Shown piece by piece: positions 1 to 7,732 of a DNA stretch of 64,000 nucleotides. This stretch comes from Pigmentiphaga sp. (lineage in GTDB: Bacteria > Pseudomonadota > Gammaproteobacteria > Burkholderiales > Burkholderiaceae_B). The translations under genes and the position numbers were made by a program. The DNA lies in NCBI GenBank assembly GCA_023228945.1, contig JALOAI010000001.1:248001-312000 (forward strand), in the 5' to 3' direction. Each line of letters begins with the position of its first letter. Position 1 is the first letter of the stretch. The notes under the pieces were generated by a model. The model was given only the letters and a program-made list of their open reading frames with translations, did no database searches and had not been told where the DNA came from.

Positions 1-1
1 G

Positions 2-1321
2 GGTGCCGGCATGGGCTCCGGGCCAGGCCCCCGGCTGCCTCCCACCTGGCATCGCCAGTTGCCGCACGCACCCCCGGTGGCTACACGGCCACGCAACGTC
101 GTGGTCATCGTGGAAGAAAGCCTGGGCGCGCAATTCGTCGGACATCTGGGTGGCCGTGCTCTCACGCCGCAACTGGACGCGCTTGCCGCCCAGGCCTGGA
201 CATTTACGTCGGCCTACGCCACCGGTACGCGGTCGGCGCGCGGGCTCGAGGCTATCGTCGCGGGCTTTCCACCCACGCCGGCGGAGTCCGTGCTCAAGCT
301 TTCCAAGGCCCAGGGCGGGTTCTTCACCCTGCCCGCCCTGCTGCGTGAGCACGGCTACCACAGCCGTTTCGTCTATGGCGGCGAGGCGCACTTCGACAAT
401 ATGAGCGGTTTTTTCCTGGCCAATGGTTTCGACCAGGTGATCGACCGGCCGGAGTTCGTCGACACCCGGTTCGTCGGCTCGTGGGGAGCTTCCGACGAAG
501 ACATGTTCCAGCAGGTCGATCGCCTGCTGCGCAGCGACCCTCCCGGCAGACCGACATTTACACTGGCGTTTTCAGTCTCTCACCATACGCCGTGGGACTA
601 TCCCGCGGGGCGCATCGAGACGGTAGGCGAAGCCGCTAGCCAGGACAATGCCATCCGCTACGCCGATTGGGCCCTGGGCGATTTTTTCCGGCGCGCTCGC
701 GCAGCGCCGTATTGGCAAGATACCCTGTTTCTGGTGATCGCCGATCACGATTCGCGGGCGGGGGGCGCCAGCTTGGTGCCGGTACACAACTTTCACATCC
801 CTGCCCTGCTTCTGGGAGCCGGCATCGAGCCGCGGCGTGATGCCCGTCTGGTCAGCCAGATCGATTTCGCTCCCACCCTGCTTGGCCTGCTGGGGCTGGA
901 TAGTGAACACCCCATGATCGGCCAGGACCTGAACCAGGCCACGGCCGGCGGCCGGGCCATGCTTCAGTACGGCGACAATTTCGGCTGGCTGACGACGCGC
1001 CTCGGCGACGGCCACGCGGCCGGCGGCGCGGCCCAGTCTGAGCAGCCCGGGCCGCCGGCAGCCGCCACCGCGCCTGGCGTTGCCGGAGGTGCTGCCGCCA
1101 TAGTAGCGCTCTCCACGCCGCGCCATCTCCTGGTTCTCGAGCCAGGCGGCAAAGCGTCGCAATGGCGGCACCAGGCCGATGGTACGCTGTCACCCGAGCC
1201 CATCGACCCGGCGCTAGCGCGGCGGGCCCTGGCCCATGCCCTTTGGCCCGAGCACGCCTATCGCGATCGCCAGTATCGCCTTGCGCCGCCGCTGGCCGCC
1301 GCCACGGGAGCCGTGCCTTGA
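2..1321 (+). CDS. LtaS/MdoB-type sulfatase-fold transferase (5' partial)
   Basis: The reading frame is open to the left edge, so the N-terminus, and probably a membrane domain, lies outside the window; the first in-frame ATG is at 11. The visible part is the extracytoplasmic sulfatase/alkaline-phosphatase fold of the lipoteichoic acid synthase and phosphoglycerol transferase family. It has the opening strand NVVVIVEESLGA, the probable nucleophile Thr in YATGTRSARGLEA (residue 73 from that ATG), YGGEAHFDN, SVSHHTPWDYP and the metal-binding VIADHDSR. Such enzymes move phosphoglycerol from phosphatidylglycerol onto periplasmic glucans or other glycans and release diacylglycerol. The acceptor cannot be read from the sequence. 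The stop overlaps the dgkA start. Family is secure, substrate is not. Confidence 0.85.
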   Translation, partial: GAGMGSGPGPRLPPTWHRQLPHAPPVATRPRNVVVIVEESLGAQFVGHLGGRALTPQLDALAAQAWTFTSAYATGTRSARGLEAIVAGFPPTPAESVLKLSKAQGGFFTLPALLREHGYHSRFVYGGEAHFDNMSGFFLANGFDQVIDRPEFVDTRFVGSWGASDEDMFQQVDRLLRSDPPGRPTFTLAFSVSHHTPWDYPAGRIETVGEAASQDNAIRYADWALGDFFRRARAAPYWQDTLFLVIADHDSRAGGASLVPVHNFHIPALLLGAGIEPRRDARLVSQIDFAPTLLGLLGLDSEHPMIGQDLNQATAGGRAMLQYGDNFGWLTTRLGDGHAAGGAAQSEQPGPPAAATAPGVAGGAAAIVALSTPRHLLVLEPGGKASQWRHQADGTLSPEPIDPALARRALAHALWPEHAYRDRQYRLAPPLAAATGAVP

Positions 1322-1731
1322 CCGACCCCATCCCTCCCGTTTCCCGCTTCAAAAGCGTGCCAGGATGGCGACGCCTGGCGGCCGCCTTTCGCTATTCCTG
1401 GCAAGGCTTGCGCGCCGCCTGGCGCTATGAAGCCGCCTTTCGCCAAGAGCTGTTGCTGGCTGTGGTGCTCGTGCCGGCCGCTTTCTGGCTGGCCCGTACG
1501 CCGCTCGAAATGATTGTGCTGCTGTTGCCGGTCGCCGCGGTATTGGTCGTCGAACTGCTGAACTCGGCGATCGAAGCGGTGGCCGACGCCTTATCGGCGG
1601 AATATCATGTGCTGCTGGGCCGCGCCAAGGATCTGGGCAGCGCGGCGGTGTGGCTGTGCCTGGCCGTGCTGTTCGCCGTGTGGCTGGTAGTGGCGGTGCA
1701 GCGCTGGCTGGGCGCGGCGCCGCTTTCCTGA
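1318..1731 (+). CDS. dgkA: Diacylglycerol kinase DgkA
   Basis: About 137 residues, a small trimeric inner-membrane kinase that phosphorylates diacylglycerol to phosphatidic acid. The family signature is clear: FRYSWQGLRAAWRYEAAFRQ, then VELLNSAIEAVADALS, then GRAKDLGSAAV, with three hydrophobic segments. I chose the TTG at 1318, which overlaps the upstream TGA as TTGA. This puts the conserved start of the protein right after the junction; the frame is open further upstream but reads low-complexity sequence there. Overlap with the sulfatase-fold transferase suggests translational coupling, and the product of that enzyme class (diacylglycerol) is the substrate of DgkA. It is slightly longer than the E. 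coli protein (about 122 residues). Confidence 0.93.
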   Translation: MTDPIPPVSRFKSVPGWRRLAAAFRYSWQGLRAAWRYEAAFRQELLLAVVLVPAAFWLARTPLEMIVLLLPVAAVLVVELLNSAIEAVADALSAEYHVLLGRAKDLGSAAVWLCLAVLFAVWLVVAVQRWLGAAPLS

Positions 1732-1842
1732 GCCCGGCCTGGCGCCCCGCGCATGGCGGCGGGGCTGGTACGCGCCCCCTGCCCGCAAGCCATACACTTC
1801 CGGAGGCTTCGCTGACATGGCGCCGGCACGCCGGAAGGAGCC

Positions 1843-1848
1843 TACAAT
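1843..1848 (+). promoter_or_regulatory. Possible -10 element of purT
   Basis: TACAAT, followed by AACGCC, lies just before the purT reading frame. A transcript starting 6-8 bases downstream would begin near 1855, which favours the ATG at 1885 over the TTG at 1858 as the start codon. No convincing -35 box was found. Confidence 0.35.
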
Positions 1849-1884
1849 AACGCCTTTTTGACGAGTCTTCCGGTGGCTTCTCCC

Positions 1885-3105
1885 ATGACCTCCCTCTCTT
1901 CTCCGGCGCCGTTTGGCACCCCGCTCTCTTCCGCCGCCCTGCGCGTCATGCTGCTTGGCGCCGGCGAGCTGGGGAAAGAGGTCATCATCGCCCTGCAGCG
2001 TCTCGGTGTCGAAGTGATCGCCGTCGACCGCTACGCCGATGCGCCGGGGCATCAGGTGGCTCATCGGAGCCATGTGATCGACATGACCGACGGCGCCGCT
2101 CTGCGCGCGCTGATCGAACAGGAGCGCCCCCACGTCGTGGTGCCCGAGATCGAAGCCATCGCCACCGACGTACTGACCGAACTCGAAGCCGAGGGTCTCA
2201 TGCGCGTCACGCCCACCGCGCGCGCGGCCCATCTGACCATGAACCGCGAAGGTATCCGGCGACTGGCGGCCGAAACCCTCGGCCTGCCAACCTCTCCCTA
2301 TCACTTTGCGGATACCCGCGAGGCCTTCGAGGCGGCCGTCGCGGATATCGGCTATCCCTGCCTGGTCAAGCCCATCATGTCGTCCTCCGGCAAAGGGCAG
2401 TCGCGGCTCGACGGCCCCCAGGATCTCGACACCGCGTGGCGCTACGCCCAGGAAGGCGGCCGCACCGGAGCAGGCCGCGTCATCGTCGAAGGCTTCGTGG
2501 ATTTCGACTACGAGATCACACTGCTCACCGTGCGCGCGCTCGATACGCAAGGCAAGCCCGTCACGCGATTCTGCGAGCCCATCGGCCATCGCCAGGTGCA
2601 AGGCGACTACGTCGAAAGCTGGCAGCCGCAGGCGATGTCATCCGCGGCGGGCGAACGGGCGCGCGACATCGCGCTCGCCGTGACGCAAGAGCTGGGAGGC
2701 CTGGGTATTTTTGGCGTCGAGCTTTTCGTGGCCGGCGATCAGGTCTGGTTTTCGGAGGTGAGCCCCCGCCCCCACGATACCGGGCTGGTAACGTTGATCA
2801 CCCAAACCCAGAGCGAGTTCACGCTGCACGCCCGCGCCCTGCTCGGCCTGCCGGTGGATACGGCACTGCGGCAGGCCGGCGCCAGCGCCGTCATCTATGG
2901 CGGCACCGACGCCGCCGCGGTACGGTTCGAGGGCGTAGCGCAGGCGCTGGCCGAGCCCGGCACCGATCTGCGGCTGTTCGGCAAGCCCCTCGCCCACGTC
3001 CGGCGCCGCATGGGCGTGGCGCTGGCCACGGCCGTCGACACCGATGAAGCCCGCGCCAACGCCGCTCGCATGGTGGCGGCGATACGCGTGGTGCCGGTGG
3101 CTTAA
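1885..3105 (+). CDS. purT: Formate-dependent GAR transformylase PurT
   Basis: About 406 residues, an ATP-grasp enzyme that makes formylglycinamide ribonucleotide from formate, ATP and GAR, the folate-independent version of the third purine step. Seen: an N-terminal Rossmann-like segment with LLGAGELGKEVIIALQRLGV, VVPEIEAIATD, the ATP-grasp region PCLVKPIMSSSGKGQS, and the metal-binding VSPRPHDTGLVTL near the C-terminus. The frame extends upstream to a TTG at 1858, but a -10-like TACAAT at 1843 makes that start unlikely; the ATG at 1885 was chosen. It stands alone in a plus-strand group with the creatininase-family gene 16 bases downstream. Confidence 0.93.
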   Translation: MTSLSSPAPFGTPLSSAALRVMLLGAGELGKEVIIALQRLGVEVIAVDRYADAPGHQVAHRSHVIDMTDGAALRALIEQERPHVVVPEIEAIATDVLTELEAEGLMRVTPTARAAHLTMNREGIRRLAAETLGLPTSPYHFADTREAFEAAVADIGYPCLVKPIMSSSGKGQSRLDGPQDLDTAWRYAQEGGRTGAGRVIVEGFVDFDYEITLLTVRALDTQGKPVTRFCEPIGHRQVQGDYVESWQPQAMSSAAGERARDIALAVTQELGGLGIFGVELFVAGDQVWFSEVSPRPHDTGLVTLITQTQSEFTLHARALLGLPVDTALRQAGASAVIYGGTDAAAVRFEGVAQALAEPGTDLRLFGKPLAHVRRRMGVALATAVDTDEARANAARMVAAIRVVPVA

Positions 3106-3121
3106 ACCCCGGTACGGAAGC

Positions 3122-3877
3122 ATGGCAAAACGCGCGAACCCACAGGCTCCGGAAGGAGCCACCCTCCCCGGCCTGACCGCCCTTGCGCCCACGGTCGCGA
3201 TCCTGCCGATCGGCTCGTTCGAGCAGCACGGCGCCCACCTGCCTTACCATACCGATACCCTGATCGCCGGTCTGCTGGGCCAGGCCCTGGCGCAGCGGCT
3301 TGGCGCCCTGCTGGTGCCGCCGATTCCCCTGAGCTGCTCGCATGAGCATGCGGGCTTTCCGTATGCGGTGTCGCTGGGCAGCGCGACGCTGGCGCTGGTG
3401 ATCCGTGACGCCGTGGCCTCGCTCGAGCGCAGCGGCATCCGCCTGACTGTCGTCGTCAATGGCCACGGCGGCAATTATGTGCTGGGCAACGTGGCCCAGG
3501 AACTCAACCAGGACGCCCCCCGGGTACTGGTGTTGCCCACTCGCCAACAATGGCAGGCGTCGATCGAGGCCGCCGGAATCGCCAGCGGCATCAGCGAAGA
3601 TATGCACGGCGGCGAGATCGAAACATCGCTGCTGCTGCACGCCATGCCCGAGCAGGTACGGGTGGCTGCCATCCGCGATCACGAAGCCACCAGCCGGCCC
3701 TGGTTGCAGCTCTGGGGCATGCGGCACTACACCGAGCACGGCATCATCGGCTTTCCCAGCCGGGCGTCGGCCGACAAAGGCCAGAAACTCCTGCATGCCC
3801 TGGCGGACGGCATGGCGCGGGATGTCCGGGCAATCCTTGTTCGCCTGGATGGCGGCCCGACTGGGGATACCTGCTGA
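3122..3877 (+). CDS. Creatininase-family amidohydrolase
   Basis: About 251 residues of the creatininase/MftE superfamily of metal-dependent amidohydrolases. Metal ligands and signature are visible in LPIGSFEQHGAHLPYHTDT, in VVVNGHGGNY and in MHGGEIETS. Family members include creatinine amidohydrolase and riboflavin- or mycofactocin-pathway hydrolases, so the substrate is open. The ATG at 3122 has a GGAA motif just before it; an upstream in-frame ATG at 3044 would overlap the end of purT and adds sequence unlike the family. It may be cotranscribed with purT, but that need not mean a purine role. Confidence 0.85.
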   Translation: MAKRANPQAPEGATLPGLTALAPTVAILPIGSFEQHGAHLPYHTDTLIAGLLGQALAQRLGALLVPPIPLSCSHEHAGFPYAVSLGSATLALVIRDAVASLERSGIRLTVVVNGHGGNYVLGNVAQELNQDAPRVLVLPTRQQWQASIEAAGIASGISEDMHGGEIETSLLLHAMPEQVRVAAIRDHEATSRPWLQLWGMRHYTEHGIIGFPSRASADKGQKLLHALADGMARDVRAILVRLDGGPTGDTC

Positions 3878-3911
3878 TTGAAGTTGGTGGGAGCAGCTGA
3901 CTTCGCGCTAC

Positions 3912-4877
3912 CTAAGACGGATTCGCCGCCTTGACGAGCTCACCCCATTGCTGGGAGGCGGCATCGATGAAAGCACTGAATTCATCGGGATTCAGATAGG
4001 CCGCTTCAGCCCCCAGCCCCAGCACTTTCTCCTGGATCTCGGGTTGGGCCAGAATATCGCCGATTTCGGCGCTGATGCGTTTGGCCAGCGTGGGGTCGAT
4101 GCCATGAGGGGCGAAAATCCCCATCCAGGCGGTGGCTGCGTAGCCATCCAGCCCGCCCTCTGCAATGGTGGGGATATCGGGCGCGGCGCTGACGCGCTGC
4201 GGGCTGGTGGTGCCAATCGCCACCAAGGTGCCGGCCTTGAGATGCGGGGCCGCGGATGTGAGGTCCACCATGGACAGCTGCAGGGTGCCCGACAGTGTGT
4301 CCGTCACGGCTGGGGCGCTACCTTTGTACGGTACGTGAACGATCTTGGTGCCCGCCATTTTGTTGAATAACTCGGCTGACAAATGCTGCGCGGTATTGTT
4401 GCCCGTGGAGCCATAGGAAAGCTTATCGGGTTGCTTTTGATAGGCGGCCACCACGTCGTTGACCGTCTTGAGACCCGTTTTTGCGTCGGCCACCAAGACC
4501 AGCGGAATGTCGGCCAGCTTGGCCACCGGCGCGAGCTCGCGCTTGGGATCCAGCGGCGCGCTACCGGGCACATGGGGATTGACGGCAATGGCGCCGGTGG
4601 CCCCCATGCCCAGCGTGTAGCCGTCGGGCGCCGCCTTGGCCAGGGCCATCAGGCCGGTGGCGCCGCCGGCGCCGGGTCGGTTCTCCACCACCACGGGCTG
4701 GCCCAGCCGCCGGGAGAGCTCATTCGCGGTGAGACGCGCCAGACCGTCGGCCGAGGCTCCGGGCGAAAAAGGAACAATCAGGGTGATAGGGCGTTCGGGA
4801 AAGGCGTGCCCCCAGGCCGGCAAGCTGATCGTGGCAGCAGCCGCCATGGCCGCCAAAGCACAAGATACGCGTCGCAT
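3912..4877 (-). CDS. Bug-family (TctC-like) periplasmic solute receptor
   Basis: About 321 residues. A signal peptide (MRRVSCALAAMAAAATISLP, cleaved near AWGHA) leads into the tripartite tricarboxylate receptor fold with FPERPITLIVPFSPGAS, VVVENRPGAGG, KAAPDGYTLGMG and VPYKGSAPAVTD. These proteins bind small carboxylates in the periplasm; many are orphan genes in Bordetella-type genomes with no membrane partners nearby, as here. The ATG at 4877 follows a strong GGAGACA ribosome site; a longer frame to 4958 adds only charged sequence before the signal peptide. The ligand cannot be inferred. Confidence 0.93.
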   Translation of the reverse strand: MRRVSCALAAMAAAATISLPAWGHAFPERPITLIVPFSPGASADGLARLTANELSRRLGQPVVVENRPGAGGATGLMALAKAAPDGYTLGMGATGAIAVNPHVPGSAPLDPKRELAPVAKLADIPLVLVADAKTGLKTVNDVVAAYQKQPDKLSYGSTGNNTAQHLSAELFNKMAGTKIVHVPYKGSAPAVTDTLSGTLQLSMVDLTSAAPHLKAGTLVAIGTTSPQRVSAAPDIPTIAEGGLDGYAATAWMGIFAPHGIDPTLAKRISAEIGDILAQPEIQEKVLGLGAEAAYLNPDEFSAFIDAASQQWGELVKAANPS

Positions 4878-4996
4878 CCGTTGTCTCCGTGAGTCCGCCA
4901 GCGCCGGCTCTCGAATGGCACTGGCACGATGTTTTATAAAAATGAGAGCGAAGTCCATCTTACGGACACATCGCGCGGCGTGTCAAATGCGTCTGG

Positions 4997-5698
4997 TCAG
5001 CGGACGGTGAAATCGAAGTAGGTGTCGGGGAACGGCTCGTTGGCCAGCGTGAAATGCCACCATTCCTCCGCCAAAGGCAAAAAGCCGGCATCCCGCATCA
5101 GCATTTGCAGCAACAGGCGGTTGGCCCTGGCCTGCGGCGCCACCGCGGGCGACTCCGGCCAGGAGGCCGGCCCGAAGTAATCGAAGACGGTGCCCATGTC
5201 GAGCTCGGCGGCGCTGGCGCTGTCGACCAGCGTGAGATCGACGGTGGAACCTCGGGAATGTCCCGATCTTTCCGCGATGTAGCCTTCGGTGAACAGGCGG
5301 TCCTTCGCCACCTCGGGATAATAGGTGGCCTTATGGCGCTGATCGTGGGGATCTTTCGACCACTCGAGGAAATGATCGACCGCGCGCTGGGGCCGGTAGC
5401 AATCGAAAAGCTTGAGCCCCAGGCCGAAGGGCTCGAGGCGCTGCTGCACCCGGGCCAGGGCGTGGATGGCGGGCAGGCTGAGAATGCAGCGCGACGCCTC
5501 GTAGCCGCGAATCGGCACGCCGATGAAGTTATCGGTGCCGTAATAGCGGATGGCTTCGATCACCGTGGGAATCGCATTGGCCACATAGCCGAACCCCGCC
5601 GGCAAATGGCCCTGCGCCGCCGCGGAGGGCGGCACGGCCAGGACAGAGGCAAAGGCCGAGCAGGCCGCGAGGGTTCGCCACGAGAAAGGCAGGGACAT
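4997..5698 (-). CDS. Secreted D-alanyl-D-alanine dipeptidase (VanX/DdpX type)
   Basis: 233 residues of the zinc peptidase family M15D. A signal peptide (residues 1-28, ending PPSAAA) precedes the catalytic domain. Zinc ligands and catalytic residues are visible in the SGHSRGSTVDLTL segment (the SxHxxGxxxD motif) and in EEWWHF (the ExWH motif). The enzyme hydrolyses D-Ala-D-Ala, probably recycling peptidoglycan fragments in the periplasm. Nothing nearby (no VanA or VanH) suggests glycopeptide resistance. A GGGAGCT ribosome site supports the start. Transcribed as a separate minus-strand gene 119 bases upstream of the Bug receptor. Confidence 0.9.
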   Translation of the reverse strand: MSLPFSWRTLAACSAFASVLAVPPSAAAQGHLPAGFGYVANAIPTVIEAIRYYGTDNFIGVPIRGYEASRCILSLPAIHALARVQQRLEPFGLGLKLFDCYRPQRAVDHFLEWSKDPHDQRHKATYYPEVAKDRLFTEGYIAERSGHSRGSTVDLTLVDSASAAELDMGTVFDYFGPASWPESPAVAPQARANRLLLQMLMRDAGFLPLAEEWWHFTLANEPFPDTYFDFTVR

Positions 5699-5862
5699 GC
5701 AGAGCTCCCGGATGGAACGGCCGCCAGGGCCGCGAAACTCGCATTCTGACGTGATTCGGAGGTGAATCGAGCGCTATTCGGATGCTGTTCGCACACGATT
5801 TCGGGTGCGGCCGCCGCTCGGAGCGGGCGGCGGCCAGCCCGGTATGGAACCGGTATGGAACG

Positions 5863-7719
5863 CTACTTCTTGCGTACCGGAGGCAGGTCGGTGCAATGCC
5901 CGTCGGCGGCTTCGGCCGCCATGCCGATGGATTCGCCCAGGGTCGGGTGCGGGTGGATGGTTTTACCGATATCGACGGAATCGGCGCCCATCTCGATGGC
6001 CAGGGCCACTTCGCTGATCAGATCGCCGGCGTGGGTGCCAACGATACCGCCCCCTACGATGCGGCCGTCCTCGGCGTCGAACAGGAGCTTGGTAAAGCCC
6101 TCGTCGCGCCCGTTGGCGATGGCGCGGCCCGATGCGTTCCAGGGCATCAGGCCCTTGCGCACCTTGACGCCCTTGGCCTTGGCTTCGTCTTCGGTCAGGC
6201 CGGCCCACGCGATCTCGGGATCGGTGTATGCCACCGAGGGAATCACGCGCGCGTCGAAGTGGCTTTTCTGGCCCGCCGCCGCCTCGGCCGCCACGTGGCC
6301 CTCATGCACCGCCTTGTGGGCGAGCATGGGCTGGCCGATGATATCGCCGATGGCGAAGATATGCGGCACGTTGGTGCGCATCTGCGAATCGACCGCGATG
6401 AAGCCGCGCTCGTCTACCGCCACCCCGGCCTGGTCGGCGCCGATGCGGTCGCCGTTGGGCCGCCGGCCCACGGCCTGCAGCACGAGGTCGTAGCGCTGCG
6501 GCTCGGGCGGAGCGCCCTCGCCTTCGAAGCTGACCCAGATGCCGTCGTCGCGCGCTTCGGCGGCCACCGTGCGGGTATTGAGCATGATGTTATCGAAGCG
6601 CGGCGCGTTGAGCTTCTGCCACACCTTGACCAGGTCGCGATCGGCGCCCAGCATCAGGCTGCCTTGCATTTCGACCACATCGAGCCGGCTGCCCAAGGTG
6701 GAATACACCGTGCCCATTTCGAGGCCGATGATGCCGCCGCCGACGACCAGCATCTTCTTGGGCAGCTGGCGCAGTTGCAGCGCGCCGGTGGAGTCGACGA
6801 TGCGTTCGTCGTCGGGCAGAAAGGGCAGCTTGATGGCTTCGCTACCCGCCGCGATGATGGCATGGCGAAAGCCCACGACTTGCGGCAGGTTGCCTTCTAC
6901 CTGCAGGCGATTCGCGTCGAGAAAGCGGCCATTGCCCTGCAGCACGGTCACCTTGCGCATCTTGGCCATCGCGGCCAGGCCGCCGGTGAGCTTGCCGATC
7001 ACGCCGTCCTTGAAATTGCGCAAGGCGTGGAGATCGATCTCGGGCTCGGCGAACTTGATGCCGTGGCTGGACATCGCCCGGGCCGCATCGATCACGCTTG
7101 CCGTGTGCAGCAGAGCTTTGGAAGGAATGCAGCCAACGTTGAGGCACACGCCGCCCAGCGTGGGATAGCGCTCGACCAGCACCACCGAAAGGCCCAGATC
7201 GGCGGCGCGAAAAGCCGCCGAATAGCCCCCGGGGCCGGCGCCCAGCACGAGCACGTCGCATTCGAGATCGGCGGGACCGGCGAAAACGGTTTTTTCGTTG
7301 CGGGCGGGCTCGCCTTTGCCCTCGGCGGCGGTCGGGGCGGGCTGGCGCGCGTCCGGATCGGGTTTGTCGTGACTCGCCTCGCGCCTGGGCTCGGCGGCCT
7401 TGGCGGGGGCTTCCGGCCGGCTGCCGGCCGCCTTGTCCGGTTCCGCGACGGCGTCGGGCTCGCCCTTGGCGACCTCGCCCGCGGGCTCGATCTCGAGGAT
7501 GACGCTGCCTTCGGCCACTTTATCGCCCACCTTGATCTTGAGCGATTTGACCACGCCGCCCTGCTCGGCCGGGATCTCCATCGACGCCTTGTCGGACTCC
7601 ACGGTGATCAGGCTCTGTTCGGTTTCGATGGTGTCGCCTTCGGATACCAGAACCTCGATGACTTCGACCTGGTCGAAGTCGCCGATATCGGGGACCTTGA
7701 GTTCTATCGTTTGGCTCAT
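5863..7719 (-). CDS. lpdA: Dihydrolipoamide dehydrogenase with N-terminal lipoyl domain (PDH E3)
   Basis: About 618 residues. Residues 1-80 form a biotinyl/lipoyl domain with the ESDKASMEIPAEQGG lipoylation site. A linker rich in Ala, Pro and charged residues joins it to a complete FAD/NAD E3 domain: VLGAGPGGYSAAFRAADLG, the redox-active disulfide in GGVCLNVGCIPSKALLH, an NAD-binding VVGGGIIGLEMG, and the C-terminal HPHPTLGES base. It reoxidises dihydrolipoamide in the pyruvate dehydrogenase complex. Last gene of aceE-aceF-lpdA, with 13 bases between aceF and its ATG at 7719, which follows a GGAGA site. The first 76 codons are identical in DNA to those of aceF (see repeat entry). Confidence 0.96.
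   Translation of the reverse strand: MSQTIELKVPDIGDFDQVEVIEVLVSEGDTIETEQSLITVESDKASMEIPAEQGGVVKSLKIKVGDKVAEGSVILEIEPAGEVAKGEPDAVAEPDKAAGSRPEAPAKAAEPRREASHDKPDPDARQPAPTAAEGKGEPARNEKTVFAGPADLECDVLVLGAGPGGYSAAFRAADLGLSVVLVERYPTLGGVCLNVGCIPSKALLHTASVIDAARAMSSHGIKFAEPEIDLHALRNFKDGVIGKLTGGLAAMAKMRKVTVLQGNGRFLDANRLQVEGNLPQVVGFRHAIIAAGSEAIKLPFLPDDERIVDSTGALQLRQLPKKMLVVGGGIIGLEMGTVYSTLGSRLDVVEMQGSLMLGADRDLVKVWQKLNAPRFDNIMLNTRTVAAEARDDGIWVSFEGEGAPPEPQRYDLVLQAVGRRPNGDRIGADQAGVAVDERGFIAVDSQMRTNVPHIFAIGDIIGQPMLAHKAVHEGHVAAEAAAGQKSHFDARVIPSVAYTDPEIAWAGLTEDEAKAKGVKVRKGLMPWNASGRAIANGRDEGFTKLLFDAEDGRIVGGGIVGTHAGDLISEVALAIEMGADSVDIGKTIHPHPTLGESIGMAAEAADGHCTDLPPVRKK
7479..7706 (-). repeat. 228-bp lipoyl-domain duplication, copy in lpdA
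   Basis: Bases 7479-7706 match 8926-9153 at every position (constant offset 1447) when the two are read side by side. The match covers the lipoyl domain and stops a few codons inside each start codon and at the beginning of each linker. Identity includes all synonymous sites, so it reflects recent duplication or ongoing gene conversion, not protein-level selection alone. Confidence 0.95.
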
Positions 7720-7732
7720 GCAGTCTCCGGAT

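Noticed and set aside
4997..5698. Vancomycin resistance gene
   Set aside because: VanX-like, but no vanH, vanA or regulator nearby and a periplasmic signal peptide; a recycling dipeptidase is simpler.
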